Of a DNA stretch of 64,000 nt, positions 44,765-53,323 are shown piece by piece. Both the position numbers and the translations under genes were made by a program. Position 1 is the first letter of the stretch. Each line of letters opens with the position of its first letter. Under the pieces are notes generated by a model that saw only the letters and a list, made by a program, of their open reading frames with translations, made no database searches and was not told where the DNA came from. This DNA comes from Bacteroidales bacterium. GTDB taxonomy: Bacteria > Bacteroidota > Bacteroidia > Bacteroidales > UBA932. The stretch is from the NCBI GenBank assembly GCA_017627955.1, contig JAGAFU010000060.1, forward strand, positions 1-64,000. The letters are read 5' to 3'.

Positions 44765-45832
44765 CTAATCTTTTCTTATTTGCTCGATGACAAATGAAAT
44801 ACCTCCCCAAATAAGCTGGTTGAGCTCCTGGGACTCGTGGGAGAGCGTGGCGAAAATGATTCCGAACTCGAAAGGCAATCCGTAGACGTAGGAAATGGCT
44901 CCGGCGACTATGAAGTGGAAGGCCCCGAATCCACCGGGGACGGGAACGATGGAAGAAATGGCGCCGGCAAGCATCAGGAACAACGCGTCGATCATATTCA
45001 GGCTCCTTACGGTCTCAACGGCGGAGGCCAGACCTGAAGAAACCGTCGATGTGTCGATTCCTTGCACAGCCCACAAGATCGTCACGCTCATCATCCAATA
45101 ACAGATCCACAGCATGACAGTGAGAAGGACGAACCACCAGCCCCGTTTCATCTTGAGGCAGCTGATGAAGCCTTGCCACAATCCTTTGCAGAAATCCTTG
45201 ACCACCCTGAGTGGCTGCCACCTTCCGGCGAACCGGAAAACCGTCCATGCTGAAGCGGCCAAGGCAATGATAACCAGGAGGATGATCCCTACCTTGCTCA
45301 AGGTGAAGCTGCCGGAAGCGGCGCCGAAAATCTTCTCGGCGAAAAATCCGCCGTACTTGTCCCATGTGAAAAGAAGGAACACGACCAAGAGGCCAAAGAG
45401 CATGAAGACATCCACGGACCGCTCGAGTACAGCGGTTCCAAGGGCCTTGTCGAAGGAGGCAAGATGCTTCTCCTCCCCCGTCTGGGGATCTTTAACTTTC
45501 TTGGAACGTGCGGTGATGTAGGTGCAGCGCAGGACCTCTCCTACCCTTGGTAGAACCATATTCACGGCATAGCCGATGTTGACTCCGTTGAAACAAGTCA
45601 GCGTCTTTGTGGTGGGATCAATAGGAAGAAGGACCTCTCTCCATCGGAGCGACCTCAAGATAAATCCAAAAAAGCCAAACACGCATGAAAGAAGCACAAA
45701 CTCCCAACGACACGCCTTCAAAGCGGCCCAAAAGTCCGTCCAATTCACCTTGCGGAAAGCCAGATACAACAACACTACCGCGAGAATCACGGACCCTCCA
45801 TACTTGAGAATATTCCCGACCTTCTTATTCAT
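44765..45832 (-). CDS. Lysylphosphatidylglycerol-synthase-TM-like membrane protein (flippase family)
   Basis: The protein of 355 residues has about eight hydrophobic segments and family blocks of the LPG_synthase_TM group: LRSLRWREVLLPI, NIGYAVNMVLPRVGEVLRC and, near the end, VPVPGGFGAFHFIVAGAISY. Members are multi-pass proteins linked to lipid or glycolipid transfer across the membrane. The start at 45832 (MNKKVGNILKYG) is chosen over 45850. No catalytic synthase domain is attached. It is oriented with the GH106 operon and ends 5 bp before it, but its promoter region is shared with the divergent kinase gene. Confidence 0.8.
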   Translation of the reverse strand: MNKKVGNILKYGGSVILAVVLLYLAFRKVNWTDFWAALKACRWEFVLLSCVFGFFGFILRSLRWREVLLPIDPTTKTLTCFNGVNIGYAVNMVLPRVGEVLRCTYITARSKKVKDPQTGEEKHLASFDKALGTAVLERSVDVFMLFGLLVVFLLFTWDKYGGFFAEKIFGAASGSFTLSKVGIILLVIIALAASAWTVFRFAGRWQPLRVVKDFCKGLWQGFISCLKMKRGWWFVLLTVMLWICYWMMSVTILWAVQGIDTSTVSSGLASAVETVRSLNMIDALFLMLAGAISSIVPVPGGFGAFHFIVAGAISYVYGLPFEFGIIFATLSHESQELNQLIWGGISFVIEQIRKD

Positions 45833-45857
45833 GCTAACAAATTTAATCAAATTATCG

Positions 45858-45865
45858 TAAATTTG
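45858..45865 (+). promoter_or_regulatory. -7 element of the PfkB-kinase operon
   Basis: TAAATTTG matches the TAnnTTTG consensus and is 33 bp before the ATG at 45899. No convincing -33 TTTG is seen. Confidence 0.45.
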
Positions 45866-45898
45866 TAGATTGTAAAGCCATAACGCCCATTTTACCGT

Positions 45899-46897
45899 AT
45901 GAAATCAATACTCGGAATCGGAAACGCCCTGACTGACATCCTTGCCGTCTTCCCTGACGACTCGATGCTTGAGGAATACCACCTCCCGCGCGGAAGTATG
46001 CAGCATGTTGACCTTGAGACCGGAGACCAGATCTGGGCCAAACTCAAGGAATATGGCGTGAAATACGTTCCTGGAGGCTCCGCCGCCAACACCATAACCT
46101 GCACATCGATCTTCGGCATGCCGTCGTGCTTCATCGGCAAGATAGGCAACGACGAGCTCGGTCACCTTTACAAAAGCACCCTGGAGCAGTTTGGTGTGAA
46201 AACAACCTTGCTCGAGGGCACGAAAGGCTCCGGCCGGGCCATGTGTTTCATCACTGGAGCGAATGCCGAAAGGACTTTCGCCGACTACATGGGAGCCGCT
46301 CTTGAACTGGTGCCGGAAGACCTGAAGCCGGAGTATTTCGAGGGATATGATTATTTCCACATCGAAGGTTATCTCGTACAGAACCAGGATCTTATCCGCA
46401 GGGCCGTACAGATGGCCAAGGATGCCGGCTGCAAGATCTCGATCGACATGGCGTCGTATAATGTCGTTGAGTCCAACGAGGCCTTCTTCCACAACCTTGT
46501 CGAGAAATACATCGACATCGTTTTCGCCAATGAGTCAGAAGCCAGGGCCTACACAAAGCTTGAGCCGAGGGAAGCGTTGGCAGCCCTGGCCAAGCAATGC
46601 GAGATTGCTGTCGTAAAAGTCGGCAAAGATGGTTCAATGGTCCAGCAAGGTGATGATTATCACTACATTGAGGCTTGGCCTGCGGCTACGATTGACGCCA
46701 CCGGAGCCGGTGACACCTATGCCGCTGGCTTTCTCTACGCTCACTCACTTGGGCTTCCTTTGAAGGTTTGTGGCGAAGTCGGCTCGATAATTGCGGCAAA
46801 GGTCGTCGAGGTTGTCGGAACGAAGATCGACGTCCCCAGATGGAGGGATGCCAAAGCCGAGATCCGACAGCTGATCGCGACTGTAAACAATCAATGA
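45899..46897 (+). CDS. PfkB-family sugar or nucleoside kinase (adenosine-kinase-like)
   Basis: The 332-residue kinase has the PfkB N-terminal glycine block (YVPGGSAANTITCTSIFGMP) and the C-terminal DATGAGDTYAAGFLYAHS with the catalytic Asp. The short family motif SILGIGNALTDILA at the start is typical of the adenosine/ribokinase-like proteins common in Bacteroidetes. The substrate cannot be told from sequence. It is followed after 7 bp by the DUF6913-like gene and then the DUF368 gene, which suggests a housekeeping operon separate from the pectin genes. Confidence 0.9.
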   Translation: MKSILGIGNALTDILAVFPDDSMLEEYHLPRGSMQHVDLETGDQIWAKLKEYGVKYVPGGSAANTITCTSIFGMPSCFIGKIGNDELGHLYKSTLEQFGVKTTLLEGTKGSGRAMCFITGANAERTFADYMGAALELVPEDLKPEYFEGYDYFHIEGYLVQNQDLIRRAVQMAKDAGCKISIDMASYNVVESNEAFFHNLVEKYIDIVFANESEARAYTKLEPREALAALAKQCEIAVVKVGKDGSMVQQGDDYHYIEAWPAATIDATGAGDTYAAGFLYAHSLGLPLKVCGEVGSIIAAKVVEVVGTKIDVPRWRDAKAEIRQLIATVNNQ

Positions 46898-46904
46898 GCT
46901 GATC

Positions 46905-47438
46905 ATGTTTGAGTTTGTTAAAGATATATTCAGGAAAAGAAGCCTCAGAAGACATGCCAGTGCGGTGCAGACTGGGATTCTGCCTCTCACCCAGATTAAA
47001 TCTTATGTGGCGATTATCGATGTCGAAGATCCTTCTTTCGACACGTGCAAGACCAACATAATGAACTACTTCCGGGGAATGGACATCAACGGGGCTGTGT
47101 TTTTCCAGGACTTCCGCAAGATCGGAAGCGAGGATCGCCTTATCACGAGCATCCAGACCACGATCACCAAGAAGGACCTGGACTGGCTCGGAAGGCCGAA
47201 CAAGTACAAGATGGGAGTCCTGGAGGAAAGGTCTCCGGACGTTTTCATATCATTGATAAAAGACCCGGACTTCGCTATCGAATACATGGCAAGAACTTCC
47301 AAGGCGCGCTTCAAGATCGGGCGCAAGCAGCTTGGAGGAGATCTTTTCGACCTGGTCATATCCGACCCGGCCGGCAAGGATCTCTCGCAGCAGGACAGTT
47401 TCAACGCGATGAAGACATATCTCGGAAAGATCCAGTAG
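46905..47438 (+). CDS. Conserved Bacteroidetes protein, DUF6913-like
   Basis: The 177-residue soluble protein has no signal peptide. It resembles the small family I know as DUF6913, often found near popT-like or dapA-type housekeeping genes in Bacteroidetes; this match is by memory. Visible blocks are YVAIIDVEDPSFDTCKTNIM, TITKKDLDWLGRP and YMARTSKARFKIGRK. The function is unknown. It lies between the kinase and DUF368 genes with very small gaps (7 bp and 1 bp). Confidence 0.65.
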   Translation: MFEFVKDIFRKRSLRRHASAVQTGILPLTQIKSYVAIIDVEDPSFDTCKTNIMNYFRGMDINGAVFFQDFRKIGSEDRLITSIQTTITKKDLDWLGRPNKYKMGVLEERSPDVFISLIKDPDFAIEYMARTSKARFKIGRKQLGGDLFDLVISDPAGKDLSQQDSFNAMKTYLGKIQ

Positions 47439-47439
47439 C

Positions 47440-48327
47440 ATGAAGTCAAACATAATCAATAATATCGTCGTCGCTCTCAAGGGATACGCCATGGGAGCGG
47501 CTAATGTTATCCCGGGAGTATCCGGTGGAACGATCGCCCTCCTTACAGGAATATTCAATGAGCTCATCGACGCTCTCAATGCCATCATGACCGTGTCGAC
47601 CTGGAAGCTATTGCTTAAAGGTGATTTCAAGGGATTCTGGAACGCCATTCACGGCACTTTCCTCCTCTGGCTTGCTATCGGCGTGATTGTCAGCGTGTTC
47701 TCCCTGGCCAAACTGATGGACTACGTCCTGGATCATCATCCTGTCCAGACGTGGGCCTTTTTCTTCGGTCTGATCATCGTCTCCTCCGTCTTCATGCTTT
47801 CTGACATCAAAGGTTGGAAAGGCACGGATGTCCTCTGGCTGGTTTTCGGTGTCGCTCTCGGCGCGTTCATCTGCCTCCTGTCGCCCACGGAGACCACCTC
47901 GGCCATGTGGTTTATCGCCGTTTGCGGAGCTATCGCCATCTGCACCATGATCCTGCCCGGAATCTCGGGGAGTTTCATCCTTGTCCTGCTTGGAAAATAT
48001 GAGTACATAATGGAGGCGGTCAGCGAGTTGAATATTCCCGTACTGCTCGTGTTCGCCATCGGTTGCGTCATCGGTATTGCCGCATTCTCTAAGTTCCTTC
48101 ACTGGCTGATCGGCAAGTACGAGAAGCAGACCCTGCTCGTGCTGATCGGTTTCACCCTCGGCGCTCTTGTCAAAGTCTGGCCTTGGGCTGATAAAGCTGC
48201 CAACGAAGCCGCCAATGTCCTTAACGGACAGCCAGTTGAGGCCCTCCACATAGGCGGTGCTGTCCTTTGGGCCCTGATCAGCGCCGGATCGGTGCTTGCC
48301 ATTGAGCTGTTCAGCAGATGGAAGTGA
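47440..48327 (+). CDS. DUF368 membrane protein (polyprenyl-phosphate transporter type)
   Basis: The 295-residue inner-membrane protein matches DUF368, a family reported to return undecaprenyl phosphate across the membrane (PopT-type). The family signature is GYAMGAANVIPGVSGGTIAL at the N-terminus, with the second inverted-repeat block TMILPGISGSFILVLLGKYE. About eight hydrophobic segments are seen. Its stop codon shares a base with the next ATG (TGATG). It would recycle the lipid carrier for wall and surface polysaccharide synthesis. Confidence 0.9.
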   Translation: MKSNIINNIVVALKGYAMGAANVIPGVSGGTIALLTGIFNELIDALNAIMTVSTWKLLLKGDFKGFWNAIHGTFLLWLAIGVIVSVFSLAKLMDYVLDHHPVQTWAFFFGLIIVSSVFMLSDIKGWKGTDVLWLVFGVALGAFICLLSPTETTSAMWFIAVCGAIAICTMILPGISGSFILVLLGKYEYIMEAVSELNIPVLLVFAIGCVIGIAAFSKFLHWLIGKYEKQTLLVLIGFTLGALVKVWPWADKAANEAANVLNGQPVEALHIGGAVLWALISAGSVLAIELFSRWK

Positions 48328-49853
48328 TGCGTACTCGGTTTCTCATATTGGCTGCGGCCTTCTCATTAATCTGCGCTTGTTCTAAGGAAGAGAAGACAGA
48401 GAGGGTTTTTCGAAACGTTTCTTTTGAGTCCACGCCTCTTTTCCTCAAGACTCTCCTCCCAGAATTGGAGGGTTTGCCGTGCAATCAGCACAACTTCTAC
48501 TATATTGACATTAAAGGCCCGGACCTGGAGTACTCTTACAATCTGGGGCGAGCCTGGGTGGAAGCCCAGGACACCACGTTATCTTTACGCTGTTATTATT
48601 GGCCTATCATAGATAACACGGAGAAAGGGGGGACATGGAGTTTTAACGCCAACGGAGAATACTCTATGGGCCGTGTACACCATTCGGAGGATCTCTCGTA
48701 CGTGGATTGGGGTTTTGTTTCGGGAACCCTTACTCTTCGCATATCCCTGCCTGAGGACTATCCCTATGATGAGGTTCGGATCGAACCCGGTTCTGATTTG
48801 AGGTTACCCTCCTGCATAGGAGTGAGTTCAGATGATGCTTCACTTAGAATCGATGGAACCGTTGTATCAAACAAAGAGGAATGGGTGATCACCAGATCCG
48901 GACTAACCCTTGAGTTTAATGTGACAGGCGTGTCGTCGCCCTTTTCCGGAAACCTTTATATGTCGGGATCGGCATCGAGTGTAGTTTGCCCGGAATCTTT
49001 TGATATTCAGATGGTTTTCTCTGAGCTAGAGTTTCTTCGTCTTGCTGCTGTTTTCAAAGATCGTGAAGAAGAGGAAATAGCCGTTTCCGTTCCCTTCCAG
49101 CCTCTCAAAGAAGAGGTTTTAAACCACTTCAATCATGTGAAGGTAGAGTCTCATTATAATACAGATGACGCCGATTTTTATTTCATGGGACATTTTTTCT
49201 CTTCATCCGGAGGAGAAATCCGCACATCAAAAGAATTACCGATAAATCGCCCGTTCGACAACGTTTTCTTTGACCAACCAACCTTCTTATACCAGGATAC
49301 CCTGCGTGAACTCCGACTTCCGCAGTTAGATGACTTGATCAAGGATCCGTTTCCTCAACAGCTTGGATTCGCGATGACAAACCTTAGTCTTCCTTCTTTC
49401 TTAGAAACCGACAAGACATATAAAGTCAAGATAACCAATGAGTGGTATATCCCTCTTCAGCTTAAAGGGGCGTTTTGGGGGAAGGATTGCCAGACCAGCG
49501 AGATCACACTTTCGGAACAGGACATAGACGCTGTTCCTGGAACTGATATAATCATTTCAGGATGGCTGTCCAACAGACAGCCTTTCAACCTTGAATGTAT
49601 CCCCGTTATTGTGTTTGAGGGCGGAAAAGAGGTCGAGTTCCCGGAAAAGAAGTTTGTCGCTCCCGGTGGTTACTTCTCAGGATACGAAGATAAACGGTTC
49701 GTCGTCTCCTGGAAGGCGGAGGACACTCCTCGTCCTGTCAAGATTTATCTGAAGCTACGTCTTTTGGATTGCACAATATCTCCTTCTTTGGCATCGGACC
49801 AGTTCATTACCTGGGGAATCGAGCTGATCAATAAGGAGATCATCGTGTCGTAG
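48327..49853 (+). CDS. Lipoprotein of unknown function
   Basis: I do not recognise this 508-residue protein. The start at 48327 (MRTRFLILAAAFSLICACSK) gives a clean lipoprotein signal and overlaps the DUF368 stop by one base; an earlier ATG at 48318 is also in frame. The rest is mostly beta-strand-like, with regular aromatic residues and no Cys-rich or catalytic pattern. The last third has Ig-like strand sequences (TYKVKITNEWYIPLQLKGAF, VVSWKAEDTPRPVKIYLKL). It overlaps the convergent phosphodiesterase gene by 14 bp at their 3' ends. Base composition looks more AT-rich than the DUF368 gene. Confidence 0.7.
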   Translation: MRTRFLILAAAFSLICACSKEEKTERVFRNVSFESTPLFLKTLLPELEGLPCNQHNFYYIDIKGPDLEYSYNLGRAWVEAQDTTLSLRCYYWPIIDNTEKGGTWSFNANGEYSMGRVHHSEDLSYVDWGFVSGTLTLRISLPEDYPYDEVRIEPGSDLRLPSCIGVSSDDASLRIDGTVVSNKEEWVITRSGLTLEFNVTGVSSPFSGNLYMSGSASSVVCPESFDIQMVFSELEFLRLAAVFKDREEEEIAVSVPFQPLKEEVLNHFNHVKVESHYNTDDADFYFMGHFFSSSGGEIRTSKELPINRPFDNVFFDQPTFLYQDTLRELRLPQLDDLIKDPFPQQLGFAMTNLSLPSFLETDKTYKVKITNEWYIPLQLKGAFWGKDCQTSEITLSEQDIDAVPGTDIIISGWLSNRQPFNLECIPVIVFEGGKEVEFPEKKFVAPGGYFSGYEDKRFVVSWKAEDTPRPVKIYLKLRLLDCTISPSLASDQFITWGIELINKEIIVS

Positions 49854-51768
49854 TGACGTAATAAGCCTTTAGCTTGGAGATGTCCTCGTCGCTCAATGCG
49901 TCGGCGGTGATGATCATTTCATCCAGTTGGGCGGCCAGTTTAGCGTTGTAATGCCCGGTTCCGTCCTGGCCGATATTCAAATCGAGGGCATCGAATGAGA
50001 CGTTTCTCAATTCCGCTGGAATATCACTTTCCACATCCAGGTTGAAGTCATAATAGATGCGCGCCTTGTTCGCCTTCCTGTCCACGACAAGGATAACATG
50101 CATCCAACCCTTCTGGTAATCAAAAGGCAAGCCGGCTGCCGGATCCATTCTGTTTCCATTGTAACCAGCATTGAACTTGATGTCCCCGTCACTTCGCAAG
50201 GACAGCACGAAACCGTTGTTGCCGCCCCAGCTCCAATCCTTGTTCGAAATAATGCACGGATCGGAAGACACTCCGTTTGTCTTCATCCACAAAGTCACTG
50301 AAAATGAATTGGTTCCGAAAGAGACATCCTTAAGAGTCACGTATCCGTCAGACAAATCCACGCCTTTGCCGTAATAAGCGTCGGAGTAATACAATTTGCC
50401 GTTAGCTACGGTCTCGACCTTTCCAAGGGCATCTTTTCCGTCTCCGTCAAAAGGAAGATAAGCGACAACCTCATGCCCGGAAAGAACTCCGGTGAGGTCT
50501 CCTATTTCCGGAGTCGCCTCCGTCTTGTGCCCCCGGAACTTAGACACCGGGATATCCTCGGGATCCATCTCATGACGCGCCATCGCTTCCACTCCCAGGA
50601 ACAATCCCCCGGGGACTATTCCGGTCCAAGTTTCCGGAAAATCCAGTCCCAACGCATAAGCCGAGATAGCGGCGATGTCCCTCACTTCCGGATTCTGGAT
50701 CCGCCCGCCTATCACGACTGTCGGGCCGGCAACTCCCAAGAACACGTATCTCTCCGCTTCGGTGTCTCCGCCATGTGAGCCCTCCGGAGTGCCACCGTGA
50801 TCGGCCGAGACTATGAACAGCGTCTCGTCAAGGATATTCTTCTGTTTGACCGCATCGTAAATATCCCCGATCAGCTTGTCAACAGCGGTGATGGCGGCGA
50901 GATGCTTGGACGAGCCATATCCGCTCCCGTGGCCAGCTCCATCCACGGAATCAAACTGGACGAAAACAAGGGTAGGATCGTTGTTCTGAATATATTTGAC
51001 CACCTTCGCAGCCACTTCAGGATCATTTCCCGTATCCTTTACCACACCGAGATTATCCTCGATGATGCCGACGTTGATCGGGTCCCAATTGCAGAATGAA
51101 GCCATCTTCGCGTCCGGGCGCGCCTCTTTGACAATCCTGAATATTGATGGGAACGGGCTGTTAGGGTTAAATGGTTTGCTGGTCACTGTACCGTTAGTCA
51201 GCCTGTGGAACTCCGGAAGGACAGAGTGGAGCATCGATCCCCAGCATTGGGCGCTGATCGTCGGATATGAGGTTTTGGTCCTGTAGGAGACCGCTCCGGT
51301 TTTGAATATCTCGTCAATTTTAGGGGTTGGAGTGTCTTTGAAGAACGCTCCGCCACCATCTACGCCTATGATGAAGACATGTTTGTACGCTCCTTTAGTA
51401 ATAGGGATCGGCTTGGCCTCAACGGTGACCTGGCATGTGGCAGTTTTTCCTCCGTCGACTGTCGTGACTGTGACCACAGCGGTGCCAGGAGCTAATGCGG
51501 TGATATTACCTTGTTCGTCAACACTCACTACTTTAATGTCGGAGGAGGACCAGTAGACCGCGAGGTTGGGAGCGTTGGACGGAGAAACTGTAGCTGTAAG
51601 TTTTTCACTGTTGCCCTCCAAGAGACTGACTGATATTTTGTTTATAGAGACTCCTTCAACGGATATAATTGTCGGTTCATCATCTTTACATCCAACGGAA
51701 GATAAGGTGACAATTACCCCGAAAATGAAGCAAATCAATCCTTTAAGAGCGATAAAAAACCTTGACAT
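49840..51768 (-). CDS. Lipoprotein with BIG2, type I phosphodiesterase and LamG domains
   Basis: The 642-residue lipoprotein (VTLSSVGCKDDEPT) has a BIG2 Ig-like domain at about residues 35-115 (NAPNLAVYWSSSDIKVVSVD, GNITALAPGTAVVTVT), an alkaline-phosphatase-superfamily phosphodiesterase at about 125-415 and a LamG-type beta-sandwich at about 435-635. In the middle domain IIGVDGGG, SYPTISAQCW (probable Thr nucleophile), FDSVDGAGHGSGYG and VSADHGGTPEGSHGG supply the usual two-metal ligands. LamG suggests sugar or matrix binding. The enzyme may act on nucleotides, phospholipids or phosphorylated glycans outside the cell; substrate unknown. Confidence 0.85.
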   Translation of the reverse strand: MSRFFIALKGLICFIFGVIVTLSSVGCKDDEPTIISVEGVSINKISVSLLEGNSEKLTATVSPSNAPNLAVYWSSSDIKVVSVDEQGNITALAPGTAVVTVTTVDGGKTATCQVTVEAKPIPITKGAYKHVFIIGVDGGGAFFKDTPTPKIDEIFKTGAVSYRTKTSYPTISAQCWGSMLHSVLPEFHRLTNGTVTSKPFNPNSPFPSIFRIVKEARPDAKMASFCNWDPINVGIIEDNLGVVKDTGNDPEVAAKVVKYIQNNDPTLVFVQFDSVDGAGHGSGYGSSKHLAAITAVDKLIGDIYDAVKQKNILDETLFIVSADHGGTPEGSHGGDTEAERYVFLGVAGPTVVIGGRIQNPEVRDIAAISAYALGLDFPETWTGIVPGGLFLGVEAMARHEMDPEDIPVSKFRGHKTEATPEIGDLTGVLSGHEVVAYLPFDGDGKDALGKVETVANGKLYYSDAYYGKGVDLSDGYVTLKDVSFGTNSFSVTLWMKTNGVSSDPCIISNKDWSWGGNNGFVLSLRSDGDIKFNAGYNGNRMDPAAGLPFDYQKGWMHVILVVDRKANKARIYYDFNLDVESDIPAELRNVSFDALDLNIGQDGTGHYNAKLAAQLDEMIITADALSDEDISKLKAYYVTTTR

Positions 51769-51824
51769 GATAATTTTTGAGAACTTTTATTCCGAAATTT
51801 CAGTGAATATAGCAATTAAAAGAT

Positions 51825-51832
51825 TAACTTTG
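51825..51832 (+). promoter_or_regulatory. -7 element of the tRNA-Arg gene
   Basis: TAACTTTG matches TAnnTTTG and lies 21 bp before the tRNA, a suitable distance for transcription starting just upstream of the mature 5' end. Confidence 0.6.
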
Positions 51833-51853
51833 CGGAACTTTTTAAAATGGATT

Positions 51854-51927
51854 GGTTCCGTAGCTCAGCTGGATAGAGCAACAGCCTTCTAAGCTGTGGG
51901 TCTTGGGTTCGAATCCCAACGGAATCA
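51854..51927 (+). tRNA. tRNA-Arg (anticodon TCT)
   Basis: The 74-nt gene folds into a full cloverleaf: acceptor GGTTCCG with CGGAATC (one G-T pair), D arm GCTC/GAGC, anticodon stem ACAGC/GCTGT around the loop CTTCTAA with anticodon TCT, and T arm TTGGG-TTCGAAT-CCCAA. The discriminator base is A and CCA is not fully encoded. It reads AGA codons. It stands next to a block of accessory-looking genes, a typical integration position. Confidence 0.96.
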
Positions 51928-51931
51928 CCTT

Positions 51932-51968
51932 AATACGCCTTCTAGATATCTAGAGGGCGTATTTTTCT
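51932..51968 (+). terminator. Terminator after tRNA-Arg
   Basis: AATACGCCTTCTAGA (51932-51946) pairs with TCTAGAGGGCGTATT (51949-51963) with one G-T pair, and TTTCTTT follows. This gives a strong stem of about 13 bp ending at a T-run. Confidence 0.9.
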
Positions 51969-51972
51969 TTAC

Positions 51973-51994
51973 TTGGCAAACATTTGGCAAACAT
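51973..51994. repeat. 11-bp tandem direct repeat downstream of tRNA-Arg
   Basis: TTGGCAAACAT occurs twice back to back, just past the tRNA terminator. Such short repeats near a tRNA can be traces of integrase core or arm sites, but no integrase gene is present in the window. The repeat is seen; its origin is inferred. Confidence 0.5.
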
Positions 51995-52055
51995 TAGCCC
52001 CAAAAAGTTACGTTGAGATATGCGTCAGCGACTCCCATGGAGACGAAAAAAGTCA

Positions 52056-52063
52056 TAACTTTG
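52056..52063 (+). promoter_or_regulatory. -7 element of the AraC-type regulator gene
   Basis: TAACTTTG matches TAnnTTTG, 27 bp before the ATG at 52091. A purine-rich GGGGGAAAG lies just before the start. Confidence 0.55.
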
Positions 52064-52090
52064 TAAGGAGTTCTGATAGGGGGAAAGACG

Positions 52091-53191
52091 ATGGGTAACC
52101 TGTACTACTATACAACCCTGCTTTCCGGCGTCATTGCTTTGACGCTGGCAGCACTGCTGGCCGGGTTGCGAATCCGGGTGACCGATGGGCTCCAGAAGTA
52201 CAATCGCGCCCGATGGTGCCTGGTGGGGGCGTTTGCTGTATTCGGGGTTCTCAGCCTGGTGGAGATTATTCTGGGCGGAACGACCGGGGAGGAGGCGGGT
52301 AGCCTGACTGGATGCCTGGTCATCGTCATCGGTTCCCTGATGGCCATGTTCTTTACCATGACCGTCCTTTCCTTCATCCACCCCCAATTTGTCCATCGGA
52401 AGCAAGTTTTCCTGCAACTTGCTGTCATCGTTCCGTGCGGTCTTCTGCTAATCATCCTCCGGCTTCATGTATTCCGAGCCCTTTTCAATATCTGCTTCGC
52501 GGTGATGCTCGTGGCGTATCTCCTGCTCATGGCCTTCTATACCCGGTTGTTTGTCAAGAGCTATCGGGAGTTCAAAACTCAGATGCTGTCCTTCTATGAA
52601 GAAGAGGATTTGGTCGGACAACTACATTGGATTAACTGGACCTTCTGGTTGGCGCTTTCTGTCGGAATAATGGCTTTGTTCCTTTTGGCTGGAAACAGAG
52701 TTGTCAGCTGCGCTTTGACGATTGTGTTTACGTTTTGTTTCCTCGTCAACGCCATTTCATTCGTCAATTTCAAGTCATTTGCTCCCTTGGTCGACCGTGC
52801 CGTTACCGGCAAAACGGGAAAGAAGACACTAGGCGTGGGTGATAATCCGTTGATTATAAACGGATTAAAAGATCGTATTGACGCATGGGTGGACAATAAG
52901 GGCTATTTGGATAACACCAAGTCCGTGGAAGACATCGCCGCTGAAATCGGATGGCATTACCACGGTCTCAAACAATATATCAAGCAGACTACCGGAGAGG
53001 ACTTCCGCACCTGGAGAATCCGCCTGCGGGTGGAGGAGGCTATACACATCATGACCGCCAACCCGGACATTCCGGTATCCCATGTTGCAACGATGGCCGG
53101 ATTCAACGACAGATCCTATTTCTACCGTACCTTCCAGAAAGTCACCGGCAAATCTGTCAAAGCCTTCCAAGACTCGTTGAAAAAGGGCTGA
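52091..53191 (+). CDS. Membrane-bound AraC-family transcriptional regulator
   Basis: The 366-residue protein joins about seven hydrophobic helices (residues about 5-232) to a cytoplasmic linker and a C-terminal AraC-type double helix-turn-helix (about 285-362). The DNA-binding part has SVEDIAAEIGWHYHGLKQYI and the family's second motif VSHVATMAGFNDRSYFYRTF. Membrane-anchored AraC proteins of this layout are common in Bacteroidales and are thought to sense membrane or external cues. A terminator and a new promoter follow, so it is its own unit, but its closest possible targets are the peptide and surface protein genes downstream. Confidence 0.9.
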   Translation: MGNLYYYTTLLSGVIALTLAALLAGLRIRVTDGLQKYNRARWCLVGAFAVFGVLSLVEIILGGTTGEEAGSLTGCLVIVIGSLMAMFFTMTVLSFIHPQFVHRKQVFLQLAVIVPCGLLLIILRLHVFRALFNICFAVMLVAYLLLMAFYTRLFVKSYREFKTQMLSFYEEEDLVGQLHWINWTFWLALSVGIMALFLLAGNRVVSCALTIVFTFCFLVNAISFVNFKSFAPLVDRAVTGKTGKKTLGVGDNPLIINGLKDRIDAWVDNKGYLDNTKSVEDIAAEIGWHYHGLKQYIKQTTGEDFRTWRIRLRVEEAIHIMTANPDIPVSHVATMAGFNDRSYFYRTFQKVTGKSVKAFQDSLKKG

Positions 53192-53213
53192 TTCTGCCTC
53201 CGAATGCCATTAA

Positions 53214-53250
53214 AGTGTGGATTTTTCTAAAAAGTCCACACTCTTTTGTT
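53214..53250 (+). terminator. Terminator after the AraC-type regulator
   Basis: AGTGTGGATTTTT pairs with AAAAGTCCACACT across the loop CTA, with one G-T pair, and CTTTTGTT follows. It lies 22 bp after the regulator's stop codon. Confidence 0.88.
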
Positions 53251-53272
53251 ATGATTTCCAAAGGCCTCAAAT

Positions 53273-53280
53273 TACATTTG
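53273..53280 (+). promoter_or_regulatory. -7 element before the small peptide gene
   Basis: TACATTTG matches TAnnTTTG and lies 43 bp before the peptide ATG. TTTG at 53245-53248 could be a -33 element with a long 24-bp spacer. The promoter would serve both the peptide and the lipoprotein gene. Confidence 0.5.
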
Positions 53281-53323
53281 AATTTAATTTTTACGAAGGA
53301 AATCATTTCAAAATAATACACAT

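Noticed and set aside
44760-44810. An upstream start for the GH106 gene at 44810
   Set aside because: It would overlap the upstream membrane protein gene and place a basic 17-residue stretch before a normal signal peptide.
51973-51994. A definite phage or ICE attachment site
   Set aside because: No integrase, no second copy at a far border within the window and no matching tRNA 3' fragment; kept only as a candidate repeat.
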